17,306 nucleotides of DNA from NCBI GenBank assembly GCA_937902665.1, contig CALELM010000033.1, positions 1 to 17,306 on the forward strand, written 5' to 3'. The DNA is from an uncultured Selenomonadaceae bacterium (GTDB lineage Bacteria; Bacillota; Negativicutes; Selenomonadales; Selenomonadaceae). The translations under genes and the position numbers were made by a program. The notes under the pieces are model-generated. The model searched no databases and had not been told where the DNA came from. It was given only the letters and a program-made list of their open reading frames with translations. Positions 1-5,939 of the stretch are shown piece by piece. How positions within the stretch are numbered: the stretch's first letter is position 1; every line of letters begins with the position of its first letter.

Positions 1-430
1 GGTTACGCCTGTACCTGACCGCAGGAAGGAACTTATCAATAATCCAATAGCCGCGGATTTCGTCCTCTGGTAGGTATCCAGGTCCTGCCCCGACCTCTCC
101 GACCATTGGGACCGCAAGGTATTTGTCGGCGTCGGGCATAGGTATGCCCTCCCCTGCTGGGACGAGTTGAGGCGAGATAAATTGAACGTCCTGACTTTGA
201 GGAGAGTCGTCGTTGGGGAGGATTATCCGAGCGCCCAACTTATCGAGCCAGCTCATGACGATTGGGTAGGATGTTTTTGCGCCGTCCAAAAAAGAAAATA
301 ATGTCGGAGCACTAGACGCTGGTATGCCAAGGAATCTCGCCAACTCAGAGCGATACCGGAAGCGCTTCCCCTTTCCGACAAGTGACTGAAAATATTCAAA
401 TACCATTTCGTGTGTAGATTTGTTTTCCAT
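1..430 (-). CDS. S24-family (CI/LexA-like) phage repressor, C-terminus cut by window edge
   Basis: Lysogeny repressor: binds the operators beside it and is expected to self-cleave when RecA is activated by DNA damage. The reading frame is open from an ATG at 430 (AGGAG lies 8 bases upstream) to the left edge, giving 143 residues. Residues 8-70 look like a small helix-turn-helix domain (SELARFLGIPASSAPTLFSF). Residues 105-131 carry the start of the S24 peptidase fold, VPMVGEVGAGPGYLPEDE, with an Ala115-Gly116 pair where LexA/CI proteins cleave. The catalytic Ser and Lys would lie beyond the edge. It faces the Cro-like gene across about 96 bases, the usual switch layout. Repressor family is fairly sure; operator specificity is unknown. 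Confidence 0.85.
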   Translation of the reverse strand, partial: MENKSTHEMVFEYFQSLVGKGKRFRYRSELARFLGIPASSAPTLFSFLDGAKTSYPIVMSWLDKLGARIILPNDDSPQSQDVQFISPQLVPAGEGIPMPDADKYLAVPMVGEVGAGPGYLPEDEIRGYWIIDKFLPAVRYRRN

Positions 431-439
431 AGCCACTCC

Positions 440-459
440 TTTTATCGAAAAAGATAAAA
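440..459. promoter_or_regulatory. Candidate repressor operator, inverted repeat
   Basis: A perfect 7-bp inverted repeat, TTTTATC, 6-base spacer GAAAAA, then GATAAAA. It abuts the repressor's own ribosome-binding site, so a protein bound here could block repressor expression. The half TATCGAA recurs at 506-512 nearer the Cro-like gene. Operator function is inferred from symmetry and position only. Confidence 0.5.
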
Positions 460-490
460 CAAGTAAAATTATGCCAACGGAAAAAATCAA

Positions 491-518
491 TTGCTTTTTT
501 TATGGTATCGAATAAATA
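491..518 (+). promoter_or_regulatory. Candidate early rightward promoter with overlapping dyad
   Basis: TTGCTT (491-496) and TAAATA (513-518) are 16 bases apart and could be -35/-10 boxes for the Cro-like gene. A second weak dyad, TTTAT (499-503) and ATAAA (512-516), lies inside the spacer and shares TATCGAA with the dyad at 440-459. Transcription would start close to the ATG at 527, so the mRNA may have almost no leader. Box matches are imperfect. Confidence 0.35.
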
Positions 519-526
519 TAGGGCCC

Positions 527-733
527 ATGACAATTCTCGAAAGGACTAAGGACTTCATCGAGGCGCACGACCTCACGCAGAACGAACTCGCCGAGCGGGC
601 TGGTATCAGCTTCGTGGCGTTGTCGCGCTTCCTGAATGGCAAATACTTCGACGGGACAATCCTCCGACTGGACCGTTATCTCAGTGAACACGAAAAGCGA
701 CGAGGCTCAACCTGTAAGGAGAACAGACCATGA
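527..733 (+). CDS. Cro-like XRE-family helix-turn-helix protein
   Basis: Small DNA-binding protein of 68 residues, opposed to the S24 repressor and so the likely Cro counterpart. The helix-turn-helix is clear at about residues 15-40: LTQNELAERAGISFVALSRF, followed by LNGKYFDG. I start at ATG 527. A longer frame from TTG 491 would add 12 residues translated from the promoter/dyad region and is unlikely. No real Shine-Dalgarno precedes 527, which fits a leaderless or near-leaderless transcript. The TGA stop overlaps the ATG of the next gene (730) by 4 bases, so the two are likely translationally coupled. HTH assignment is firm; the Cro role comes from context. Confidence 0.8.
   Translation: MTILERTKDFIEAHDLTQNELAERAGISFVALSRFLNGKYFDGTILRLDRYLSEHEKRRGSTCKENRP
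717..729 (+). repeat. AGGAGAACAGACC ribosome-binding box, copy 1
   Basis: Thirteen-base box directly before ATG 730, containing the Shine-Dalgarno AGGAG. An identical copy sits before the TTG at 3884, and a copy with one extra A lies in the gap at 1116-1129. Confidence 0.6.
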
Positions 734-1083
734 CAGCGACCATGACCAACGAGAGGACCGTCCTGCGGTCGAGAATGACTGATGAGATTGATGCTGAAGG
801 GAAGCGCTTCGGGCGGCGCATATTCGGAGCTTTCGATATGCGGGAGGCTTTGAAAAAAATCACCACCCCACTCCGCCCACGATCCATGAAGTGGGAGGAG
901 CCGAAGTCGCTTTTCCCAGACACATTCACCGTTTGCGAGCTGAGCGAATGGGACATCAAGATGAATGCCAAGAAGCTTGCTTGGCTTGAGGCGCAAGAGC
1001 GTGTCAAGGCAGCCTGCGGCGAGAAACTCTGGGAAGAGATGAGGACGGCACACGCCGAGTACCTGGTCATGCTCCACAAATAA
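730..1083 (+). CDS. Hypothetical early phage protein in the cII position
   Basis: 117 residues, family not recognised. It starts at ATG 730 behind AGGAG with 8 bases of spacing, overlapping the Cro-like stop as ATGA. The sequence is hydrophilic with no membrane segment. The middle (about residues 25-60) has GRRIFGAFDMREALKKI and a WEEP stretch; the C-terminal third is predicted helical and charged (AKKLAWLEAQERVKAACGEK). By map position it is where lambda-like phages place cII or other early regulators, but no helix-turn-helix is evident. Its stop codon overlaps the T-run of a minus-strand terminator (1082-1114), so an antisense RNA could end against its 3' end. Confidence 0.65.
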   Translation: MTATMTNERTVLRSRMTDEIDAEGKRFGRRIFGAFDMREALKKITTPLRPRSMKWEEPKSLFPDTFTVCELSEWDIKMNAKKLAWLEAQERVKAACGEKLWEEMRTAHAEYLVMLHK

Positions 1084-1114
1084 AAAATGCCCCTTGGCGA
1101 CCAAACCAAGGGGC
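1082..1114 (-). terminator. Strong intrinsic terminator for minus-strand transcription
   Basis: Perfect 9-bp stem, GCCCCTTGG (1089-1097) with CCAAGGGGC (1106-1114), loop of 8. Read on the minus strand it is followed by A and then six U (1087-1082). On the plus strand the 3' side is TAGGAG with no U-run, so it acts on minus-strand RNA. It overlaps the stop of the 730-1083 gene. Confidence 0.6.
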
Positions 1115-1115
1115 T

Positions 1116-1129
1116 AGGAGAACAAGACC
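1116..1129 (+). repeat. AGGAGAACAAGACC box, copy 2, with no gene behind it
   Basis: Same box as at 717-729 and 3871-3883 with one inserted A, but no start codon follows. Either a vestigial ribosome-binding site, or, read on the minus strand, an anti-ribosome-binding-site segment of the candidate antisense RNA. Confidence 0.45.
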
Positions 1130-1195
1130 AACGACCTGAAAAGGACGCTGAGACTGTTGAAGGCAGTATCGCTCAACAGGTTTCTTTAGTCAATA

Positions 1196-1260
1196 GAAAA
1201 CCCCGTCAAGCGGACACTTGGCGGGGTTCAAAATCCGGAGGTTTCACCTCCAAAGTAGGC
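1196..1260 (-). ncRNA. Candidate oop-like antisense small RNA
   Basis: A minus-strand promoter (1267-1295) would start RNA near 1260. The RNA would hold a short hairpin (arms 1237-1242 and 1246-1251, GGAGGT/ACCTCC, loop of 3). It then runs into a 12-bp stem with a U-run (1197-1228), giving about 65 bases. If RNA polymerase reads past this, the next stop is the stronger terminator at 1082-1114, giving about 180 bases and including another dyad, CTGTTGA (1154-1160) with TCAACAG (1173-1179). The position, between the cII-slot gene and the replication gene and running leftward, matches lambda oop. There is no convincing plus-strand gene between 1084 and 1316. Expression is inferred, not shown. 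Confidence 0.45.
1197..1228 (-). terminator. Candidate minus-strand terminator, weaker of two
   Basis: Arms 1199-1210 and 1217-1228 form a 12-bp stem with one G-U pair and a 6-base loop. On the minus strand it ends in four U (1200-1197) and then CUAUU. The plus side has no U-run. Confidence 0.45.
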
Positions 1261-1266
1261 AAGATT

Positions 1267-1295
1267 GTTATGACATCATATAACGCCAATGTCAA
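1267..1295 (-). promoter_or_regulatory. Minus-strand promoter of the candidate antisense RNA
   Basis: Read on the minus strand: TTGACA (1295-1290, perfect -35), 17-base spacer, CATAAC (1272-1267, four of six matches to TATAAT). It faces leftward, away from the replication gene at 1317. It is the best consensus promoter I see in the early region. Confidence 0.55.
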
Positions 1296-1316
1296 GGCCG
1301 CATAGGGGATTGCAGT

Positions 1317-2156
1317 ATGAAATGGTTCAAGCACATGTGCGGTTCCCATGATGATGAGAGGCTCAGCAGACTCATGGATAGATGTGGCCTTGAGGGATAT
1401 GGATTCTATTGGTTCATGCTCGAAACGGTCGCCTCGCTTCTAGAATCTGAAGGCAAGCCAGAGGTCACATACTCCGTCAGAAAGTGGTCGTCGATCCTTG
1501 CACTTCCTCCCCAAACTTTTAAGAAACTCATGCAAAACTGCTGCGAAAGTGGCCTAGTATCATGCGAGTTTCGCAAGAGTTCGGGTGAACTTCTGCATGA
1601 GTTTGAAGGCAGAAACAACGAAGTTCTGCTGACAGTGAAAATCCCTAACCTGTTGAAATACCGAGATGAATACTCCTCAAAGAAGAAGTCAAAATCGGGA
1701 CAAACTCCTAAAGAGAATCCCGACAATGTACCCCTTAAAGAAAAAGATATAGAATTAAAAGAAAAAGAATTAATAGAAAAAGAAGCTATCGCCGAAAAAT
1801 CCTCGCCATGCGGCTCGGAAAAAATTGACTCCGTTGGTGGGCATCAGGATGCCCCGATGAGCCAGCAGGTTCTCATGCAGCCGCCCATGGAAATCGTCGG
1901 CTCGTTCCCGCTTGTCGACGGTTCGGAATTCTGCGTCACGAAGCAGATGGCGGAGGAATTCTCCAAGGCGTACCCCGCAGTCGATATCCCGTCCTCAATC
2001 CAGCGTGTCAGGGTCTGGTGTCTGTCCAACCCGAAAAACCGCAAGACCAGAAACGGCGCTATGAAGTTCCTGAACGCTTGGCTGGGGAAGGATCAGAATT
2101 CTGCCCGTACGGAAAAGCCAAGGCAGGCTAATCCGTTTGGGAAATTCGCGGGGTAG
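1317..2156 (+). CDS. Phage replication protein with DUF4373 (Lin1244/Lin1753-like) N-terminus
   Basis: Likely replication initiation or helicase-loading protein, the lambda O/P equivalent. Residues 1-115 match the DUF4373 pattern: MKWFKHMCGSHDDERLSRL, then GLEGYGFYWFMLE. A lysine/glutamate-rich linker follows (about 120-170, KEKDIELKEKELIEKE), coded by an unusually A-rich stretch (about 1730-1800). Residues 200-270 (AYPAVDIPSSIQRVRVWCL, then NRKTRNGAMKFLNAWL) resemble the C-terminal domain common at the end of phage O-like and DnaT-like proteins. The start ATG 1317 has only a weak purine stretch (GGGGAT) before it. It lies 6 bases before the primase-helicase, which supports a loader role. Family is fairly sure; exact biochemical role is inferred. 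Confidence 0.75.
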   Translation: MKWFKHMCGSHDDERLSRLMDRCGLEGYGFYWFMLETVASLLESEGKPEVTYSVRKWSSILALPPQTFKKLMQNCCESGLVSCEFRKSSGELLHEFEGRNNEVLLTVKIPNLLKYRDEYSSKKKSKSGQTPKENPDNVPLKEKDIELKEKELIEKEAIAEKSSPCGSEKIDSVGGHQDAPMSQQVLMQPPMEIVGSFPLVDGSEFCVTKQMAEEFSKAYPAVDIPSSIQRVRVWCLSNPKNRKTRNGAMKFLNAWLGKDQNSARTEKPRQANPFGKFAG

Positions 2157-2162
2157 TTCGGC

Positions 2163-3872
2163 ATGAAGACTTTTCGGGATTTCGGGATCGAAATTGACGA
2201 GGGAAGTGGCGACGAGAACGTCAGGACCACTTGCCCCCAATGCTCACCTGGACGGCACAAGAGCTACGAGAAATGCCTTTCGGTCAATGTCCGTCAAGGC
2301 GTGTGGTACTGCCACCACTGCGGCTGGACAGGTGGCCTCGGCGAGGAGGCCTCGAATCACGAGAAGGCGGCGAAGGTTTTCGCAAAGCCTCATTTCGTCG
2401 AGTCGGAAGTGACCGACCCCAAAGTCATCTCGTGGTTCGCAGGCCGTGGCATCTCGGTCAGGACGCTTTCGGCGTTCCACGTCAAATCAGGTCAGGCATG
2501 GATGTACGGGGCCAACGGCTCCGATGGCATGGTGAACACGATACAGTTCCCGTACTACCACCACGGTCAGGTCGTGAACATCAAGTACCGCACCGGCGAC
2601 AAGAGGTTCAGGCAGGAGAAGAACGCACGGAAGTGCTTCTACAACTACGACATGGCCCTGAACACGCCAGCCGAAAAGCTGATAATCACAGAAGGCGAGA
2701 TGGACTGTCTTGCCCTTTACGAGTCTGGATTCTCTGCGGTGGTCAGCGTTCCTGACGGCGCGCCTTCGCCGAACACGAAGACCTATGCGAGCAAGTTTGA
2801 CTTCCTGACAGGCTCCGAGGAGCTGTTTGAGAAATTCAAATTCGTCATCATCGCCGGTGACAATGACGCACCCGGTGAGAAGCTCAAGAGCGAGCTTTCG
2901 AGGCGCATCGGTCTGGACAAGTGCCTGCAGGTCTTCTGGCCATCAGGATGCAAGGACGCAAATGACGTCCTCCGCCTGCACGGGGTTGACGCCCTGCGCC
3001 GCTGCATCAACGAAGCCGCATTCTTCCCCGTCGACGGCGTGAAGACCGTTTCCGACCTGTGGATGTCGGTCGCCTCCCTGCATGAACAGCCCGAGCAGCC
3101 GGGTTTTGAAATCGGCTGGGACAATGCAATCGGAAAGTTCAATGTCGAGCTCGGTCAGATGACGATTGTCACGGGCATCCCGTCACACGGCAAATCGACA
3201 TTCATCGACGCCCTGCGCGTCAACCTGTTCAAGTTCCACGGTGTCCGCTCTGCGGTCTTCAGCCCTGAGAACTGGCCTGCACAGACCCACATGGCAAACC
3301 TCGTCCAGATGTACCGAGGCACGAATTTCTACGAAATGGACGAGTCGCTCATGTTCTCGACGATGGAGGAGATGATCGACGGTTTTTATTTCATCATGCC
3401 CGAGAAGGACGAGGACATGATGGACATCGACACGATCCTCGAGAAGACGAAGCACCTTGTCTTCAGGCACGGTGTCCAGGTGCTGGTGATCGACCCGTGG
3501 AACGAGGTCGAGCATCACATCCCGAACGGCATGAGGGAAGACCAGTACATCAGCCAGAAGCTCGCGAAGATACGCCGTTTCGCCCGTGTGAACGGGATCC
3601 ACATCTTCGTCATCGCCCACCCGAGGCAGCTTGAGAAGAACAAGGACGGGGACTACCCGCCGCCGACCGCATACGACATTGCTGGCGGCGCGATGTGGCG
3701 GAACAAGGCCGACAACATCCTCTGCGTCCATCGCCCCGACCTCTCGACATCCGAGACGCTCGTGCAGATCCAGAAGATCCGCTTCAAGCGCAACGGCAAG
3801 GCGGGGACGACCCTGAAATTCGTCTTCCATGTCGACACATCGACTTATCACGACCGTGGGATTCTAGACTAG
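2163..3872 (+). CDS. T7 gp4/Twinkle-like primase-helicase
   Basis: Replicative enzyme that primes and unwinds the phage fork. 569 residues, about the length of T7 gp4. Zinc-binding primase domain: Cys24, Cys27, Cys50, Cys53 (CPQC and CHHC). TOPRIM domain: ITEGEMD with Glu177, and AGDND with Asp233 and Asp235. RecA-like helicase domain from about 312: Walker A GIPSHGKST (338-346, Lys344), Walker B VLVIDPWNE (Asp444), a sensor-like VIAHPRQ (His486), and a late IAGGAMWRNKADN motif typical of DnaB-family proteins. All motifs look intact, so the phage probably does not need host DnaB or DnaG. It starts at ATG 2163, six bases after the replication protein ends. Confidence 0.93.
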   Translation: MKTFRDFGIEIDEGSGDENVRTTCPQCSPGRHKSYEKCLSVNVRQGVWYCHHCGWTGGLGEEASNHEKAAKVFAKPHFVESEVTDPKVISWFAGRGISVRTLSAFHVKSGQAWMYGANGSDGMVNTIQFPYYHHGQVVNIKYRTGDKRFRQEKNARKCFYNYDMALNTPAEKLIITEGEMDCLALYESGFSAVVSVPDGAPSPNTKTYASKFDFLTGSEELFEKFKFVIIAGDNDAPGEKLKSELSRRIGLDKCLQVFWPSGCKDANDVLRLHGVDALRRCINEAAFFPVDGVKTVSDLWMSVASLHEQPEQPGFEIGWDNAIGKFNVELGQMTIVTGIPSHGKSTFIDALRVNLFKFHGVRSAVFSPENWPAQTHMANLVQMYRGTNFYEMDESLMFSTMEEMIDGFYFIMPEKDEDMMDIDTILEKTKHLVFRHGVQVLVIDPWNEVEHHIPNGMREDQYISQKLAKIRRFARVNGIHIFVIAHPRQLEKNKDGDYPPPTAYDIAGGAMWRNKADNILCVHRPDLSTSETLVQIQKIRFKRNGKAGTTLKFVFHVDTSTYHDRGILD

Positions 3873-3883
3873 GAGAACAGACC
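3871..3883 (+). repeat. AGGAGAACAGACC ribosome-binding box, copy 3
   Basis: Identical to 717-729 and placed at the same distance from a start codon (here TTG 3884). It decides the start of the following gene. Confidence 0.6.
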
Positions 3884-4576
3884 TTGACCACGAAGAAGCA
3901 CTACACGCCGAGGCTCCGCATCTGCAACAATCCGCAGTGCCTGAAAGAGTTCGTGACCCTCAGCCACCTCCGTTTCTACTGCGAGGACTGCCGAAAGGAG
4001 AAGCGCAGGGAGCTCAGTCGGAAATGGAAGGAGGCCAACCCCGGAAAGTCCGCCGAGTACAAGCGCAGGAACCGCGAGAAGATGACCGATGAGCAGCGCG
4101 ACGAGGAAAGACGGCGGAACAGGGAGCGTTATCACAACATGAACCCGGAGCAGCGCGAGAACAAGCTGAGGAAGTCGCGGGAATACCAGCAGACCCATCA
4201 GGAACAGCACAGGGAATCGGCAAGACGCTACAAGGCGGCGAAACGGCTTCTGCAGAGGCAGTCGGAAACGCTTCCTGAAACGGTCATCACGAAGCCTGTC
4301 GAGATACGCTCGGAGAGGAACCGACCTGCCCCGCCTGTCAGGACGATCGTGGACATGGGCAAGCCTGATGGCATCCGTGAATCCGACATCACGGCGAAGC
4401 TGAACAGGCTCGAGCAGAACGGCGAATACATCTACTGCGAACGGATGCGGGCAAGACTGAGAAGGGATTTCTGTGGGGCGCGGCAGGAATGCCGCATGGG
4501 GCGGGACGGCTGCCCCAGGTGTCCGAAAGACAAGCTCAAGGCGCGCCGTCGGCCTTGGGAGGAGGATTGGATATGA
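3884..4576 (+). CDS. Cys-rich, very basic hypothetical protein with two putative zinc sites
   Basis: 230 residues from TTG 3884. The frame is open upstream into the helicase gene, but the AGGAG box 8 bases before the TTG fixes this start. The N-terminus has Cys14, Cys19, Cys33 and Cys36 (CNNPQC and CEDC), a zinc-ribbon-like pattern. Residues about 37-140 are long, helical and full of Arg/Lys/Glu with repeated RKWKEANPGK, KRRNREKM and RRNRERYHNM blocks, as seen in the N-termini of some phage HNH-associated proteins. The last 50 residues carry Cys185, Cys197, Cys203, Cys210 and Cys213, perhaps a second metal site. No HNH catalytic core is visible. Likely a nucleic-acid-binding protein; function unknown. 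Overlaps the next gene by 4 bases. Confidence 0.65.
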   Translation: MTTKKHYTPRLRICNNPQCLKEFVTLSHLRFYCEDCRKEKRRELSRKWKEANPGKSAEYKRRNREKMTDEQRDEERRRNRERYHNMNPEQRENKLRKSREYQQTHQEQHRESARRYKAAKRLLQRQSETLPETVITKPVEIRSERNRPAPPVRTIVDMGKPDGIRESDITAKLNRLEQNGEYIYCERMRARLRRDFCGARQECRMGRDGCPRCPKDKLKARRRPWEEDWI

Positions 4577-4941
4577 CTCCAGCGGATTATGAACGCCTTT
4601 TTGGCGACGAGGATGCCTCTCTGGGCTACGAAATACCCAAACCGAAGCCCAGCAGTCACGAAGGGATAAAAAGGGGCCGCATTTTGGCGGAGAAAGCCCT
4701 GAAGACGATCAATGGGGACAGGCAGGATTCCTATGGGTCGCCCGAGGACAGCTTCGCCCTGATCGCTTCGTACTGGTCGGTCTATACGGGGGTTGAATTC
4801 AAGCCAGAGGATGTCGCCATGATGATGGCGCTTTTCAAAGTCGCGAGGGAGCAGAAGTGCCGTGGTTCCCATGCCGACAACCTTGTCGACATGGTCGGCT
4901 ATTCGCTCCTGTACGGCAACATGACGGGGTACGACGCATGA
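4573..4941 (+). CDS. DUF6378-like phage protein
   Basis: 122 residues from ATG 4573, which overlaps the previous stop (ATGA) and follows a GGAGGA site. Residues 38-113 fit the phage DUF6378 pattern: ILAEKALKTINGDRQDSYGS, then FALIASYWSVYTGVEFKPED, then VAMMMALFKVAREQ and DNLVDMVGY. The acidic/His-poor helical pattern with conserved Asp/Glu recalls MazG-type all-alpha nucleotide hydrolases, and the next gene is dUTPase, so a nucleotide-metabolism role is plausible but unproven. Upstream in-frame starts exist (for example 4489) but lie inside the preceding gene and lack a ribosome-binding site. Confidence 0.75.
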   Translation: MTPADYERLFGDEDASLGYEIPKPKPSSHEGIKRGRILAEKALKTINGDRQDSYGSPEDSFALIASYWSVYTGVEFKPEDVAMMMALFKVAREQKCRGSHADNLVDMVGYSLLYGNMTGYDA

Positions 4942-5420
4942 ACAATCCGAGCCTCAAGGATGACTACGCTCCCGTCACGGTCCGCTTCAAAAAACTGCAC
5001 CCGGAGGCAAAGCCACCCTTCCGCGCAACGGAAGGTGCGGCGGCTTTCGACCTGTATGCCGTAAGCATGGACTGGGACCCCAAGAACTGCGTTTACACCT
5101 ACGGGACCGGTCTGGCGTTTGAAATCCCGCAGGGGTTCTGCGGACTGCTCTATCCCCGCTCAAGCATCTACAAGGTCGGTCAGATTTTCCCCAACTGCGT
5201 AGGCGTCATCGACTCTGATTACAGGGGGGAGGTCAGCATGAAATTCAGTTACCGTGACGACCCGAAAAGCGAGTACCGCCCCGGCGACCGCATAGGGCAG
5301 ATGGTCATCATGCCCATCCCTGCGGTCGAGTATGTCGAGGCTGAAGAGCTCTCCGAGACGGCCCGAGGGACAGGGGGCTATGGAAGCACAGGGGGCGTAT
5401 CCAGCTCCACAGGGAGGTAG
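4938..5420 (+). CDS. dut: dUTP diphosphatase (trimeric dUTPase)
   Basis: Hydrolyses dUTP to dUMP and pyrophosphate, keeping uracil out of phage DNA and supplying dTMP synthesis. 160 residues from ATG 4938 (ATGA overlap with the previous gene). All five motifs are present in order: AAFDLYA (35-41), PRSSIYKVG (73-81), GVIDSDYRGEVS (89-100, catalytic Asp92), PGDRIGQMVIMP (115-126), and RGTGGYGSTG (143-152). Length fits the homotrimeric family. A longer frame from 4857 would be translated from the previous gene and is rejected. Confidence 0.95.
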   Translation: MNNPSLKDDYAPVTVRFKKLHPEAKPPFRATEGAAAFDLYAVSMDWDPKNCVYTYGTGLAFEIPQGFCGLLYPRSSIYKVGQIFPNCVGVIDSDYRGEVSMKFSYRDDPKSEYRPGDRIGQMVIMPIPAVEYVEAEELSETARGTGGYGSTGGVSSSTGR

Positions 5421-5421
5421 C

Positions 5422-5517
5422 ATGGATCTCTACGTTATCTTTGAACATGCCATCGTGTGCGCTACCGTGGCGGGTTGTGCATACGTCATCTACAGAGCCC
5501 TCAAGGGCGATTTCTGA
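5422..5517 (+). CDS. 31-residue single-span membrane peptide
   Basis: ATG 5422 follows a good GGGAGG site one base after the dUTPase stop. The peptide is MDLYVIFEHAIVCATVAGCA then YVIYRALKGDF: one hydrophobic helix (about residues 4-24) with a short positively charged tail. It lies in the tight operon just before RusA. No family recognised. Its well-placed ribosome-binding site and membrane-span composition argue it is real despite its size. Confidence 0.5.
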   Translation: MDLYVIFEHAIVCATVAGCAYVIYRALKGDF

Positions 5518-5522
5518 ACAGC

Positions 5523-5939
5523 TTGGATCTTGAGTTCGGAATATGGCCGCCGTCAGTGAATGCCTACTGGATGCCTGTCATCATGAAGACGAAATCCGCA
5601 CGGCCCGGAGGCGGTCGGCAGTTCGTGCAGATGGTGCTGACTGAAAGGGCGAAGGCGTTCAGGAAGGCGATCCTTGCAGACATCTGCTGCATGAGGAACG
5701 ACGGCATCATACGGCATCAGCCGGTCACGGGTCCTATCGAGGTCTTCATGACCTTCTACCCGCCTGACAGGCGCAAGCACGACCTCGACAACCTCGTCAA
5801 AGGCGTCTGGGATGCGATGACGCATGCAGGCGTCTGGGAGGATGACTCACAGGTCGTGATGGCCCATTCCGCATTCGGGCACATAGTAAAAAATGGGGGC
5901 TTCTCGATAACCATCAGACCCAGAGAGGATCTGCTATGA
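5523..5939 (+). CDS. rusA: RusA-family Holliday junction resolvase
   Basis: Endonuclease that resolves four-way junctions and branched DNA during phage recombination and before packaging. 138 residues from TTG 5523. The hallmark GIWPPSVNAYW is at residues 6-16 and the acidic catalytic cluster at HDLDNLVKGVWD (Asp87, Asp89, with Lys93) plus Asp107/Asp108. The first ATG (5571) would remove the conserved N-terminal motif, so a non-ATG start is needed: TTG 5523, or CTG 5514 which sits closer to the purine stretch AAGGGCG. The gene ends in ATGA overlapping the muramidase start. The family call is sure; the start is not. Confidence 0.88.
   Translation: MDLEFGIWPPSVNAYWMPVIMKTKSARPGGGRQFVQMVLTERAKAFRKAILADICCMRNDGIIRHQPVTGPIEVFMTFYPPDRRKHDLDNLVKGVWDAMTHAGVWEDDSQVVMAHSAFGHIVKNGGFSITIRPREDLL

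Noticed and set aside
1087..1305. 72-codon plus-strand reading frame in the early gap
   Set aside because: No ribosome-binding site, starts inside a terminator hairpin and runs through three hairpins and a promoter; composition is unlike a protein. An 11-codon frame at 1270-1305 within it is likewise unsupported.
1730..1800. A-rich stretch in the replication gene as a possible origin with iterons
   Set aside because: It codes for the Lys/Glu-rich linker; the AAAGAAAAAGA-type repeats are irregular and fit coiled-coil codons. An origin here is possible, as in lambda O, but no true iterons are visible.
3183..3851. 222-codon minus-strand frame opposite the helicase domain
   Set aside because: Shadow of the primase-helicase gene, whose Walker motifs are intact.
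717..3883. CRISPR-like or transposon repeats from the AGGAGAACAGACC copies
   Set aside because: Only three short copies at unequal distances, two being ribosome-binding sites; no spacers, transposase or target duplications.
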